From Bordetella parapertussis (GTDB taxonomy: Bacteria; Pseudomonadota; Gammaproteobacteria; Burkholderiales; SG8-39), in the NCBI GenBank assembly GCA_945862265.1, contig CAMAXP010000025.1, positions 1-64,000 of the forward strand: a stretch of 64,000 nt of DNA, given 5' to 3'. Of this stretch, positions 8,937-17,488 are shown piece by piece (positions within the stretch are counted from its first letter, which is position 1; each line of letters starts with the position of its first letter). A model generated the notes under the pieces. That model had not been told where the DNA came from. It did no database searches and saw only the letters and a program-made list of their open reading frames with translations. Both the position numbers and the translations under genes were made by a program.

Positions 8937-9451
8937 CTACCGGGGGTCGAACACCGGCACCGGCTTTTGCGCAGCGCCGGTGAGCGCCGCATCTGGCGTG
9001 GCGTATTCGATGAAGCTGTCCGGCGGCGCGAAGGACGTCTTCGCGGTTGTCCACCCAGAGCGAGAAGTGGTGCAGGCGGCCCGACGCGCCGCACGTTCGC
9101 GCCGCGTGCCGAGTAGCGCATCGGCAGGTTCTTCAGCGTGGACCGCAGGTGGTCCGGCGCCCGGTTGCGCGACTCGTCGTAGTAGACCTCCATGACATGG
9201 CCTTCGGGGTCACGGAACCGGTACGAACGCCCGCGCCCGAATTCGCCTTCGTTCCAGCCTGCGCCCAGGCCGGCGTGATCCGCTGCGGTGAGCTTCAGCG
9301 CGGTGCTGGCGTAATCCCCGGCGGAGTGCACGACCTCCATGCCGAGCACATCACGGAAATACCACAGGCGCCTGTCGAATTTAGGCGTGAGCAGTTCGAC
9401 GCTGCCCAGGTGGGCGATGTCGTGGATTGGTTCGTGCGGGTCAGGGCCCAT
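8937..9451 (-). pseudogene. Decayed extradiol ring-cleavage dioxygenase (VOC family)
   Basis: The leftward frame from an ATG at 9451 starts HDIAHLGSVELLTPKFD and continues through WYFRDVLGMEVVHSAG, GRGRSYRFRDPEGHVMEVYY and HLRSTLKNLPMRY. This is strongly like catechol 2,3-dioxygenase-type proteins of about 300 residues. Segments are missing inside the first VOC module, and most of the second module is lost. The tail is readable only by changing frame: HHFSLWVDNREDVLRAA lies in one frame and FIEYATPDAALT to VPVFDPR in another, stopping at 8937-8939. About 515 bp remain of an expected 900 or more, so I call it a pseudogene. Confidence 0.75.
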
Positions 9452-9573
9452 CGGCGCCCGGGGCCGCGCGAAGCGCTGTCCAAGCCATGTAGAATGGGCA
9501 CACTGCAACGCAAGTGGAATTTTCCCGGAAAACTGCCCGCCCGGACCGGCAAACCCGAGACGACAAGCAACCC

Positions 9574-9822
9574 ATGACCACACTGCAAATCGTTCAGAAG
9601 ATTATCGCGACCGAACTCGACGTCGATCCGACAACCCTTGATCCCGCCCGGCCGTTGCAGGAGCTCGGCATAGATTCACTCACGGTAATGGAGTGCCTCT
9701 TCAAGATAGAGGACGAATTCAAGATCAGCGTCAACAGCTCCGGCCTGGCCGTGAGCACCCTGCAGGATATCGCCGACATGGTCGATGGCCTGGTGCGCGC
9801 CAAGGCGCCCGCGGGGCCTTGA
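9574..9822 (+). CDS. Acyl carrier protein
   Basis: An 82-residue acidic protein with the phosphopantetheine site ELGIDSLTVME (Ser near residue 35) and a typical ACP helix pattern. It carries acyl intermediates on a prosthetic arm. It is too divergent to be the housekeeping AcpP with confidence, and it is paired with a ketosynthase whose TTG start overlaps its stop. The ATG at 9574 is the first codon compatible with ACP length. A possible -10 TAGAAT lies at 9490-9495. Confidence 0.9.
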   Translation: MTTLQIVQKIIATELDVDPTTLDPARPLQELGIDSLTVMECLFKIEDEFKISVNSSGLAVSTLQDIADMVDGLVRAKAPAGP

Positions 9823-11048
9823 GGAAGGTCGTCGTCACCGGCGTCGGGGTCGTCAGCCCGGTGGGCATCGGCCGCGACGAGTTCTTCGCCAACCTGCTGG
9901 CCGGCAGGTCCGGCATCCGCCACCTGACTGCGGATTTCATGCCGCGCCTCGTTTCTAAAATCGGCGGCGAGGTCGCGTTCGACGCCTCCGCGTTTTTCCC
10001 GAAGCCCAAACTTGCGCTGCTCGACCGCTTCAGCCAGTTTGCGCTCGTCGCCGCGCAGCAGGCGCTCGACGACGCGAAGATCGAAGCGGCCGACCCCCGC
10101 AAGGCGAGGGCGGGCGTCTATCTCGGGACCGGCTTCGGCGGGGCGCAGACGGTCGAGTCTGCGTACGCGGACATCTTCGCCAACGGCAAGGATCGCCTGC
10201 CGCCATACACCGTCATCCGGGTCATGAACAACGCGGCGACGGCGCACATTTCGATCGACTTTGCGCTGCGCGGGCCCAGCCTCACGTTCTCCACGGCGTG
10301 CTCGTCGTCCGCGATCGCGATCGGCGAAGCCTGCCGTGCGATCCGGCATGGCTATGCGGACCTGGCGATCGCGGGGGGCTCCGAATCGCTCCTCACGCTC
10401 GCAACGATCCGCGCGTGGGAGGCGTTGCGCACCCTCGCCGCGGAAGATCCTGAGGACCCTTCAACCTCCTGCAGGCCCTTCTCGAAGGATCGCACCGGGC
10501 TTGTGCTCGGCGAAGGCGCCGGGATCGTTGTGCTGGAAAGCGAGGACCATGCGCGAGCGCGCGGCGCTACCGTATATGCCGAGCTTGCCGGCTATGGGGC
10601 GGCGAGCGACGCGAGCCACCTGACCAAGCCTTCGAAGGAGGGGCAGTGCGCGGCGATGCGGATGGCTCTTGAGGATGCGGGCCTGGCACCGCAGGCGGTC
10701 GGCTACATCAACGCGCACGGCACGGCGACGCTGGCCGGCGACGTGAGCGAGACCGCTGCGATCCGCGAAGTCTTTGGCGCGCATGCGACCCGCCTTGCGG
10801 TGAGTTCCACCAAATCCATGCACGGGCACCTGATGGGCGCCACGGGGGCGGTCGAATTCATCGCGTCCCTGCTGGCTCTGCAGCGCGGTGTCCTGCTGCC
10901 GACGGCCAACCTGCGCGTGCCCGACCCGGAATGCGACCTGGACTATGTTCCCAACGTCGCAAGGACTGGCGTGGAACTGGAAGCGGTCATGTCCAACTCG
11001 TTTGCCTTCGGCGGGTCCAACGCAGTGCTGGTCGCACGCCGCGCCTGA
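9819..11048 (+). CDS. Beta-ketoacyl-ACP synthase (KAS II-like)
   Basis: A 409-residue condensing enzyme of the FabF/KAS II type, which extends acyl-ACP with malonyl-ACP. The catalytic triad is visible: Cys in FSTACSSSAIAIGEA (near residue 163), His in NAHGTATLAGD, and His in KSMHGHLMGATGAVEF. The start is the TTG at 9819, giving LRKVVVTGVGVVSPVG, and it overlaps the ACP stop (TTGA). No ketoreductase, dehydratase or malonyltransferase lies nearby, so the ACP-KAS pair may serve a specialised acyl product or supplement the main pathway. Confidence 0.92.
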   Translation: MRKVVVTGVGVVSPVGIGRDEFFANLLAGRSGIRHLTADFMPRLVSKIGGEVAFDASAFFPKPKLALLDRFSQFALVAAQQALDDAKIEAADPRKARAGVYLGTGFGGAQTVESAYADIFANGKDRLPPYTVIRVMNNAATAHISIDFALRGPSLTFSTACSSSAIAIGEACRAIRHGYADLAIAGGSESLLTLATIRAWEALRTLAAEDPEDPSTSCRPFSKDRTGLVLGEGAGIVVLESEDHARARGATVYAELAGYGAASDASHLTKPSKEGQCAAMRMALEDAGLAPQAVGYINAHGTATLAGDVSETAAIREVFGAHATRLAVSSTKSMHGHLMGATGAVEFIASLLALQRGVLLPTANLRVPDPECDLDYVPNVARTGVELEAVMSNSFAFGGSNAVLVARRA

Positions 11049-11052
11049 ATCG

Positions 11053-11898
11053 ATGCTGAGCTATCGGCATGCCTTCCATGCTGGAAACCACGCGGATGTC
11101 CTGAAGCACGCGGTGCTGGTGCACCTGCTCGCCTACCTGGCGCAGAAGGACAAAGCCTTCTGGTATGTCGATACCCACGCGGGCGGGGCCGGGTACGCGC
11201 TCGACGACGCCTGGGCGCAGAAGAACGCCGAATACGAGTCCGGGATTGCGCGCCTGTGGGACCGCAAGGACCTGCCGGCATCGCTTGCGCCCTATGTCGC
11301 CCAGGTGCGCGCATTGAACTCCAACGGGCGCCTGCGAACCTACCCGGGTTCCTCGCAGATCGCGATGAACATGCTGCGCGAGCAGGATCGCATGCGCCTC
11401 TTCGAACTGCACAGCACCGAAAGCCGGGGGCTGCAGGCCCACTACGCGAAGGACGCGCCGCGCGTGATGGTGCAGGCGGGGGACGGCTTCGACGGCCTGA
11501 AGTCCGTGCTCCCGCCGCCCTCGCGTCGAGGACTCGTGCTCATCGATCCCTCCTACGAAGACAAGCGTGACTATGCGAGGGCTCGCGCTGCCCTCGAGGA
11601 CGCACTTCAGAGGTTCGCCACCGGCGTGTACGTCCTCTGGTACCCGATCGTGCAGCGAAGCGAATCCGAGCGATTCCCGGAACAGCTGAAGCAACTCCAG
11701 CGCAAGGACTGGTTGCATGCATCGCTGACCGTGAAGGCGCCTGCCGCGGACGGTTACGGGCTCCATGGCAGCGGGTTGTTTGTGCTGAACCCGCCGTGGA
11801 CGCTGCCGGCGATGCTGGCTGAAGCGCTGCCGTATCTGCGAGATGTGCTGGGGCAGGACGCGGGAGCGGGGTTTGAACTGGAGAGCGAACTGTCCTGA
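11053..11898 (+). CDS. rlmJ: 23S rRNA A2030 N6-methyltransferase
   Basis: A 281-residue RlmJ-family protein that starts MLSYRHAFHAGNHADVLKH, the family signature that includes the cofactor-binding N-terminal residues. The SAM site lies around FWYVDTHAGGAGY, and the catalytic motif IV reads DPSYED near residue 164, whereas most N6-adenine methyltransferases have DPPY. It methylates A2030 of 23S rRNA. It begins 4 bp after the ketosynthase stop. Confidence 0.93.
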   Translation: MLSYRHAFHAGNHADVLKHAVLVHLLAYLAQKDKAFWYVDTHAGGAGYALDDAWAQKNAEYESGIARLWDRKDLPASLAPYVAQVRALNSNGRLRTYPGSSQIAMNMLREQDRMRLFELHSTESRGLQAHYAKDAPRVMVQAGDGFDGLKSVLPPPSRRGLVLIDPSYEDKRDYARARAALEDALQRFATGVYVLWYPIVQRSESERFPEQLKQLQRKDWLHASLTVKAPAADGYGLHGSGLFVLNPPWTLPAMLAEALPYLRDVLGQDAGAGFELESELS

Positions 11899-11905
11899 GG
11901 AATGC

Positions 11906-12331
11906 CTAGGCCTTGAGGTTTTCCTCGGACAGGTCCTTGCGCTTTTCCATGTTGAAGCGCCCGTCGTAGATCGGCCCCTTGCCGGTGGTTGGCCCCTGGT
12001 ACTGGACAAACAGCATCAGTCCGCCGGTCGCGGTCGAGAGGTCGGCCTCGAAATGCGGGTCCGGGTAGTTGATCATTGTGCCCGGTCCTACCGTGCGTTC
12101 CCCGATCCTGAAGGTGCCCTCGAGCACGTACCAGACCTGGGCGAAGTCGTGCCGGTGCAGGGGATGATGGGCACCCGCCTCGTAGCGCACGAATCCTGCA
12201 TTGGGTTCGGTGGGGCGTTCCGGCTGCGGATGGAACAGCATCTTGCTGTGCTGGCCTGGAAAGCGCAGCGTTTCCCAGTCCATGTCGTCGATGTGGCGGA
12301 ATTCTGCGGGGTGGTCTTCTTTGTTCGGCAT
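11906..12331 (-). CDS. Cupin-domain protein
   Basis: A 141-residue single-cupin protein. The metal motif appears as HHPLHRHDFAQVWYVLEG (cupin motif 1 with His, His and Glu), followed by the second motif region with GTMINYPDPHFEAD. The start at 12331 has an AGGAG site upstream, while a longer in-frame extension lacks one. It is convergent with rlmJ and divergent from the polysaccharide locus. The substrate is unknown. Confidence 0.75.
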   Translation of the reverse strand: MPNKEDHPAEFRHIDDMDWETLRFPGQHSKMLFHPQPERPTEPNAGFVRYEAGAHHPLHRHDFAQVWYVLEGTFRIGERTVGPGTMINYPDPHFEADLSTATGGLMLFVQYQGPTTGKGPIYDGRFNMEKRKDLSEENLKA

Positions 12332-12387
12332 GGCGTGCTTCTCCTGCTCAACGTGGGCTTGCACTGGGCGGCACTCCATGATGCACC

Positions 12388-12400
12388 TATAATTCTACGA
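12388..12400 (+). promoter_or_regulatory. -10 box positioned for a leaderless transcript
   Basis: A perfect TATAAT at 12388-12393 lies 6 nt before the ATG at 12400. A start of transcription 7 nt downstream of the box would coincide with the A of the ATG. No consensus -35 is seen at 16-18 bp. Confidence 0.45.
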
Positions 12401-13302
12401 TGACCAAACAGATGGCGGCGCCCGACTTGAAGATCCTGCTGATTGGTGCGACGGGCCAGCTTGGCGGGGACCTGATACGCAACAATCCGGGCTACGAATT
12501 CATAGCGCCGGATCGCCAGGAACTGGACCTGGCGCGGCCGGCGGAGGCGGCGGCAATGGTCGAGGGATTGCGCCCCGCGTTCGTGATCAATTGCGCGGCA
12601 TTTCACAACGTCCCAAAGTGCGAGGAAGACCCGGCGCAAGCATTCATGGTCAATTGTGCCGCGGTTCGCGACCTGGCTGCCGCATGCGCAAGGACAGGGG
12701 CCTGGCTGGTCAATTTCAGCACGGACTATGTGTTCGGAGGCGACCGGTCGGTGCCGTGGCGCGAAGATGATTGCCCCGCGCCCTTGCAGATATACGGAAT
12801 ATCGCGCCTCGCGGGCGAGCATGCCGCCTTGTCTGGTGCGCCAGGAAGGGCCATCGTCATTCGTACGTGCGGGCTGTACGGTCGTTCGGGTGCCCGTTCC
12901 AAGGGTGGTAACTTTGTCGATGGGCGGGTGGCCGACGTCCGTGCAGGCAAGCGAATCGAAATGGCCTGCGAACAGGTGGTCACGCCCACTTCAACAGAGG
13001 ATCTCAGTCGCGCTGTCTTTGCGCTGCTTGCGGTTCCCGCGCTTACAGGGGGCGTCTACCACCTGGTCAACGAAGGCGCCTGCTCCTGGTACGAATTCAC
13101 GTGCGAGATCTCACGCCTCGCAGGCGGCGGCGCCGAAGTGGTGCCGGTAGACCGGGGTGGAAGGACAGGAGCAATGCGCCGGCCGCTGTATTCGGTACTT
13201 GAGAATACGCGTGCCCGCAAACTCGGAATCACGCTTCCCCCCTGGCAGGAAGCGTTGGCGGTCTACCTGCGGGCAAAGTACCAGGAGCCTAGGAATCGTT
13301 AG
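12400..13302 (+). CDS. dTDP-4-dehydrorhamnose reductase-like SDR (RmlD family)
   Basis: A 300-residue extended SDR. It has a Rossmann motif GATGQLGGDL near residue 17, the INCAAF segment, the active-site TDYVFGG, and YGISRLAGE where most RmlD proteins have YxxxK, so the catalytic lysine position holds Arg. RmlD-type enzymes reduce a nucleotide-linked 4-keto sugar. RmlA, RmlB and RmlC are absent from the window, so the substrate may not be dTDP-rhamnose. A second ATG at 12412 is possible. It is the first gene of the polysaccharide locus but has its own promoter. Confidence 0.82.
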   Translation: MTKQMAAPDLKILLIGATGQLGGDLIRNNPGYEFIAPDRQELDLARPAEAAAMVEGLRPAFVINCAAFHNVPKCEEDPAQAFMVNCAAVRDLAAACARTGAWLVNFSTDYVFGGDRSVPWREDDCPAPLQIYGISRLAGEHAALSGAPGRAIVIRTCGLYGRSGARSKGGNFVDGRVADVRAGKRIEMACEQVVTPTSTEDLSRAVFALLAVPALTGGVYHLVNEGACSWYEFTCEISRLAGGGAEVVPVDRGGRTGAMRRPLYSVLENTRARKLGITLPPWQEALAVYLRAKYQEPRNR

Positions 13303-13377
13303 CGCACGCGAAGTCGATGCGAACGCTGTTTCTCAGGCATTCACAGTCGTCTGCGATTTGAGCCTCTTGCGCAACGC

Positions 13378-13383
13378 TATAAT
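13378..13383 (+). promoter_or_regulatory. -10 box for the wzm-wzt operon
   Basis: A perfect TATAAT lies 51 bp before the proposed wzm GTG. The nearest -35-like TTGAGC (13358-13363) is only 14 bp upstream, so any -35 is weak. Confidence 0.45.
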
Positions 13384-13434
13384 GTGCGACTTACGTTGCC
13401 GTCCCTCAATCGGCCGCATTTCCACAAGAATCCA

Positions 13435-14232
13435 GTGAATAGCAAGACCGGCATCCAACTCGCTGTGAAGGACATCTTGGACGGCTTGCTGAGCGTCCAC
13501 GTCTGGGCGGTATTGGGTTGGCAGGAGGTAAGGCAGCGCTACCGGCGTTCCATCCTCGGCCCGTTCTGGATAACCATAAGCACGGCGTTGATGGTTGCGG
13601 TAATGGGGCCCTTGTACGGCAAGCTGTTTGGCCAGGACATCAGCAGCTATTTCGCGCATCTCGGGATCAGCTATGTATTCTGGTTGTTCCTAGCGCAAAC
13701 CATCAACGACTCATGCACCGCATTTATCTCGGCCGAAGGCTATATCAAGCAGGTAAAGCTGCCGCTCACGGTGTACGTGACTTCCGTGATCTGGAAAAAC
13801 CTGGTGTTTCTGGCGCACAACTTCGTGGTGATCTTGCTGGTGGTGGCATATGCCCGTCCCCAGATCGGAATGAGTATTTTTCTTGTGCCGGTCGCACTTG
13901 TGGTCATGGCGGTAAACGGATTCATGTTTGGCACGATGCTGGCTGCCTTGAGCGCAAGATTTAGAGACATACCTATGATTGTCGTGAACCTGGTCCAGGT
14001 GGCGTTTTTCATGACCCCGGTGATGTGGCAGGCGCAAATGCTCGGTCGTCACCAGTGGGTGGTGAACCTGAATCCGTTTTATCACTTTCTTGAAATAGCG
14101 CGCGCGCCGCTGCTCGGACGGCCCACCGATGCCTGGTCTTGGTTTGCCGTGGCAGCTATTACGCTGGTCGGAGGCGTCGTGTGCATGGTCACCATGACCC
14201 GTTTCCGTTCCAGAATCGCTTATTGGGTCTGA
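13435..14232 (+). CDS. wzm: Polysaccharide ABC exporter, permease subunit
   Basis: A 265-residue ABC-2-type membrane protein with about six hydrophobic segments and the family-typical N-terminal phrase VLGWQEVRQRYRRSILGPFW. It forms the inner-membrane channel for a lipid-linked polysaccharide with the adjacent ATPase. The GTG at 13435 is preferred because the predicted transcript begins near 13390 and family members start close to this point. The frame is open upstream to a GTG at 13384. The gene is 1 bp from wzt. Confidence 0.9.
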   Translation: MNSKTGIQLAVKDILDGLLSVHVWAVLGWQEVRQRYRRSILGPFWITISTALMVAVMGPLYGKLFGQDISSYFAHLGISYVFWLFLAQTINDSCTAFISAEGYIKQVKLPLTVYVTSVIWKNLVFLAHNFVVILLVVAYARPQIGMSIFLVPVALVVMAVNGFMFGTMLAALSARFRDIPMIVVNLVQVAFFMTPVMWQAQMLGRHQWVVNLNPFYHFLEIARAPLLGRPTDAWSWFAVAAITLVGGVVCMVTMTRFRSRIAYWV

Positions 14233-14233
14233 A

Positions 14234-14941
14234 ATGTCGATCGTCGTCGCAAATGATATTTCGGTTGATTTCCCCATCTACGGGGCGAAGAGCCGTTCCC
14301 TCAAGAATACGGTGCTGCGCGCGGCGACCGGCGGCGCACTTGCGGCGGATGCGGCGCACGGAGTCATTGTCCGGGCGCTCAGCAATCTGAGCTTCGAGTT
14401 TCGCGAGGGGGAGCGAGTCGGGCTAGTGGGCCACAACGGCTCGGGAAAAACCACTCTGCTCCGTGTCTTGGCCGGGATTTATGAGCCGACCAGTGGGGAG
14501 ATCAGCGTCCATGGCCGAATTTCTTCCATGCTCAGTATCACTCTGGGCATGGACGTCGATGCGACGGGCTACGAGAACATTTTTCTCCGAGGCACCATCC
14601 TCGGACTGCGTCGCAAGGAGATTGAGCTCCTGGTCGACGACGTATGCGAATTCTCTGAGTTGGGTGACTACATCTACATGCCTCTCAGAACCTACTCGAG
14701 TGGCATGATCATGCGGCTGATGTTCGCGGTCTCTACTAGCGTGCGGTCTGATATAATTCTTATGGATGAATGGCTTAGTGCCGGTGATCAGGATTTTGCG
14801 GAAAAGGCCGAAAGGCGTCTAAACGAGATTGTCGACCAGGCCCGGTTGCTGGTAATCGCATCTCACAATCCCGAAGTGATCGCCAAGACCTGTACTCGGG
14901 TAGTCCATCTTGAGCACGGCCAGATTGTCAAATCTAGTTGA
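14234..14941 (+). CDS. wzt: Polysaccharide ABC exporter, ATP-binding subunit
   Basis: A 235-residue ATPase with Walker A GHNGSGKTT (near residue 65), the signature YSSGMIMRL and Walker B IILMDEWLSAGD. It powers export through Wzm. It lacks the C-terminal carbohydrate-binding domain found in Wzt of modification-terminated O antigens, so it belongs to the short class that does not read a capping group. It is directly coupled to wzm and leads into the sugar genes 26 bp later. Confidence 0.92.
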   Translation: MSIVVANDISVDFPIYGAKSRSLKNTVLRAATGGALAADAAHGVIVRALSNLSFEFREGERVGLVGHNGSGKTTLLRVLAGIYEPTSGEISVHGRISSMLSITLGMDVDATGYENIFLRGTILGLRRKEIELLVDDVCEFSELGDYIYMPLRTYSSGMIMRLMFAVSTSVRSDIILMDEWLSAGDQDFAEKAERRLNEIVDQARLLVIASHNPEVIAKTCTRVVHLEHGQIVKSS

Positions 14942-14967
14942 CCCAACCCTGTCAAAGCAACCTTTCC

Positions 14968-15906
14968 ATGAAAATCCTAGTTACCGGCGCATGCGGCTAC
15001 AAAGGCACCGTCCTGGTCCCCAAACTGTTGGCCGCCGGCCACGCGGTTACTGCGTTCGACATCATGTGGTTCGGCAATTACCTTGTGCCACACCCCAAGC
15101 TCACTGTCGTGAAGGGCGATGTCCGCAACATCGACGACATCCCTCTGGACGGCGTGGACGCGATTATTCACCTGTCCTCGGTTGCCAACGACCCCTGCGG
15201 TGACCTCGACCCGAAGCTCACCTGGGAGATCAGCTGCCTCGCAACGATGCAGTTGGCGGACAGGGCGGCCCGGCGCGGCATCAAGCGATTCGTCTACGCC
15301 TCTTCGGGAAGCGTCTATGGCATCAAGGACGAAGACCAGGTGACCGAGGACCTCGAGCTCACGCCGATCTCGGAATACAACAAGACCAAAATGGTGGCCG
15401 AGCGCGTGCTGCTCAGCTATGCAGACAAGATGACGGTTCAGATCATCCGCCCGGCAACCGTGTGCGGCTATTCGCCCCGCATGCGCCTCGACGTGTCGGT
15501 GAACATGCTGACCATGCAGGCCCTGACCAAGGAACACATCACCGTGTTCGGGGGGCAGCAGACGCGGCCGAACATCCATATCGATGACATCACGGATGTG
15601 TACATTTTTATGCTGGACCACCCTGAGGCGCAGGGTGTCTACAATGCCGGGTTTGAAAATATCTCCATCATAGACATTGCCGAGCGGGTCATCGAACATG
15701 CCCCCGCCAAGATCAGCGTCACGGAGTCGAACGACCCGCGCTCCTACCGGGTGAATTCCGACCGACTGCTGGCAGCAGGCTACAAGCCCAAGAAAACAGT
15801 GGATGACGCGATCCGCGAACTCGCCCACAAATTTCGCAGTGGGGAGCTCAAGGATGACGAGAAGTTCCACAACCTGAAGTGGATGCAGAAAGGCGTGGAG
15901 AAGTGA
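14968..15906 (+). CDS. NAD-dependent sugar epimerase/dehydratase (SDR)
   Basis: A 312-residue extended SDR. The cofactor site is GACGYKGTVL at residues 7-16, with the active-site SSGSVYG and YNKTKMVAE (YxxxK intact). It is likely an epimerase or dehydratase of a nucleotide sugar, and the exact sugar is not readable. Its stop overlaps the GTG of the sugar-isomerase gene that follows. Confidence 0.85.
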   Translation: MKILVTGACGYKGTVLVPKLLAAGHAVTAFDIMWFGNYLVPHPKLTVVKGDVRNIDDIPLDGVDAIIHLSSVANDPCGDLDPKLTWEISCLATMQLADRAARRGIKRFVYASSGSVYGIKDEDQVTEDLELTPISEYNKTKMVAERVLLSYADKMTVQIIRPATVCGYSPRMRLDVSVNMLTMQALTKEHITVFGGQQTRPNIHIDDITDVYIFMLDHPEAQGVYNAGFENISIIDIAERVIEHAPAKISVTESNDPRSYRVNSDRLLAAGYKPKKTVDDAIRELAHKFRSGELKDDEKFHNLKWMQKGVEK

Positions 15907-16493
15907 ACGGCCCCCACAAGGCGGACGTCTTGTCCGCATTCGCCGGGTACTCGGTCCGGCTCCAGGAGGTACTGCGGGCTGGGGACTGGGCGCCCGTGGA
16001 GCGCTTGGCGAACGAACTCCTGGACTGCTGGAAGTCGGGGCGCCAGTTGTTTATTTGCGGCAACGGGGGCAGTGCGGGGAACGCGATCCACCTCGCTAAC
16101 GATTTTCTGTATGGAATCTCCAAAGTGGCCGGTTCGGGTCTGCGCGTAATTGCGCTGCCCGCAAACGCCGCGGTGCTGACGTGCCTCGCAAACGACGAGG
16201 GCTACGACACGGTTTTTTCGACCCAGCTCGCCGTCCTCGCATGCAAGGGTGACGTTCTCCTCGCTTTCTCGGGCAGTGGCAATTCCCCCAATATCCTACG
16301 CGTTCTCGAACAGGCCAGGGAAATGGGCGTGAAGAGCTACGCCATTCTCGGTTACACCGGCGGCAAGGCCAAGGCGATGGTGGACGACCCGATCCACTTC
16401 GCGGTCGACGACATGCAGATCAGCGAAGACATGCAACTCGTCGTCGGCCATATGCTGATGCAGTGGCTCTATGCCAACCGTCCCGGGGCATGA
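15903..16493 (+). CDS. SIS-domain sugar-phosphate isomerase (GmhA-like)
   Basis: A 196-residue protein with the phosphoheptose-isomerase motif CGNGGSAGNAIHLANDF near residues 47-63 and a second phosphosugar-binding segment LAFSGSGNSPNIL. GmhA converts sedoheptulose 7-phosphate to D-glycero-D-manno-heptose 7-phosphate, and homologues in sugar-antibiotic pathways act on octuloses. The GTG start overlaps the previous stop (GTGA). With the transketolase and kinase genes nearby it supports a higher-carbon sugar pathway. Confidence 0.85.
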   Translation: MNGPHKADVLSAFAGYSVRLQEVLRAGDWAPVERLANELLDCWKSGRQLFICGNGGSAGNAIHLANDFLYGISKVAGSGLRVIALPANAAVLTCLANDEGYDTVFSTQLAVLACKGDVLLAFSGSGNSPNILRVLEQAREMGVKSYAILGYTGGKAKAMVDDPIHFAVDDMQISEDMQLVVGHMLMQWLYANRPGA

Positions 16494-16494
16494 C

Positions 16495-17487
16495 ATGGCA
16501 GCGAAAGTACTGATCATCGGGAGCAACTCATTCTCGGGAGCGAGTTTTGCAGCCTACCTCCTGGACCAGGGCATCGGAGTCATTGGCACCAGCCGGTCGC
16601 CCGAGCCGCACCGGGCTTTCCTGCCTTACCGCTGGACCGGCAAGGACCAGGCCTTCCAGTTCGAGCGCATCGACCTGAACCACGACCTCGACAAGCTGGA
16701 GGCCCTGTTGAAGCGCGAACGCCCGGCGCAGGTCGTGAATTTCGCCGCGCAGAGTATGGTCGGAGAAAGCTGGAAAAACCCTGACCACTGGATGATGACG
16801 AATGTGGTGTCCACCGTGCGCCTGCACGAGCGTTTGCGGCACCTCGATTTCCTCGAGCGTTACGTCCACGTGACGACACCGGAGGTGTACGGCAGCACGG
16901 ACGGTTTCATCCAGGAGACGGCACCGTTCAATCCCAGCACGCCTTATGCCGTCTCGCGGGCCGCGGGCGACATGAGCCTCAGGACATACTTCGACGCGTA
17001 CAAGTTTCCGGTGGTATACACGCGTGCCGCCAACGTTTACGGGCCAGGGCAGCAGTTGTACCGGATTGTGCCTCGTACAATCCTTTTCCTGCTGCTAGGC
17101 AAGATGCTCCAGTTGCACGGTGGCGGGCATTCGCGCCGCTCGTTCATCCACATGCGGGATGTGTCGAGCGCGACCTGGAAAATCGCGACCGAGGCGCCGA
17201 TAGGCGAGTCGTACCACATCTCAACGGGCGAGATCGTCACGGTGCGGCAGCTCGTCGAGCGCCTTTGCATCATGCTGGGAAAGCGCTTCGAGGACAGCGT
17301 CGAGATCGTCGGCGAGCGGCTTGGCAAGGATGCCGCCTACATGCTCGACAGTTCCAAGCTTCGCCACACGCTGGGCTGGAAGGACGCGGTAAGCCTCGAC
17401 ACCGGCCTCGCCGAATGCATCGAATGGGTCAAGACAAACCTTGACGACCTCAAGCAGCAGCCTTTCGATTACGCGCACAAACCCTAA
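16495..17487 (+). CDS. GDP-mannose 4,6-dehydratase-like SDR
   Basis: A 330-residue extended SDR with the N-terminal motif GSNSFSGASFAAYLL, a TPEVYGS active-site strand, YAVSRAAGDM (an Arg-type YxxxR variant seen in some sugar dehydratases) and the substrate-binding RAANVYGPGQQLYRIVPR. It probably performs 4,6-dehydration or epimerisation of a nucleotide sugar. It begins 1 bp after the isomerase gene. Confidence 0.82.
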   Translation: MAAKVLIIGSNSFSGASFAAYLLDQGIGVIGTSRSPEPHRAFLPYRWTGKDQAFQFERIDLNHDLDKLEALLKRERPAQVVNFAAQSMVGESWKNPDHWMMTNVVSTVRLHERLRHLDFLERYVHVTTPEVYGSTDGFIQETAPFNPSTPYAVSRAAGDMSLRTYFDAYKFPVVYTRAANVYGPGQQLYRIVPRTILFLLLGKMLQLHGGGHSRRSFIHMRDVSSATWKIATEAPIGESYHISTGEIVTVRQLVERLCIMLGKRFEDSVEIVGERLGKDAAYMLDSSKLRHTLGWKDAVSLDTGLAECIEWVKTNLDDLKQQPFDYAHKP

Positions 17488-17488
17488 T

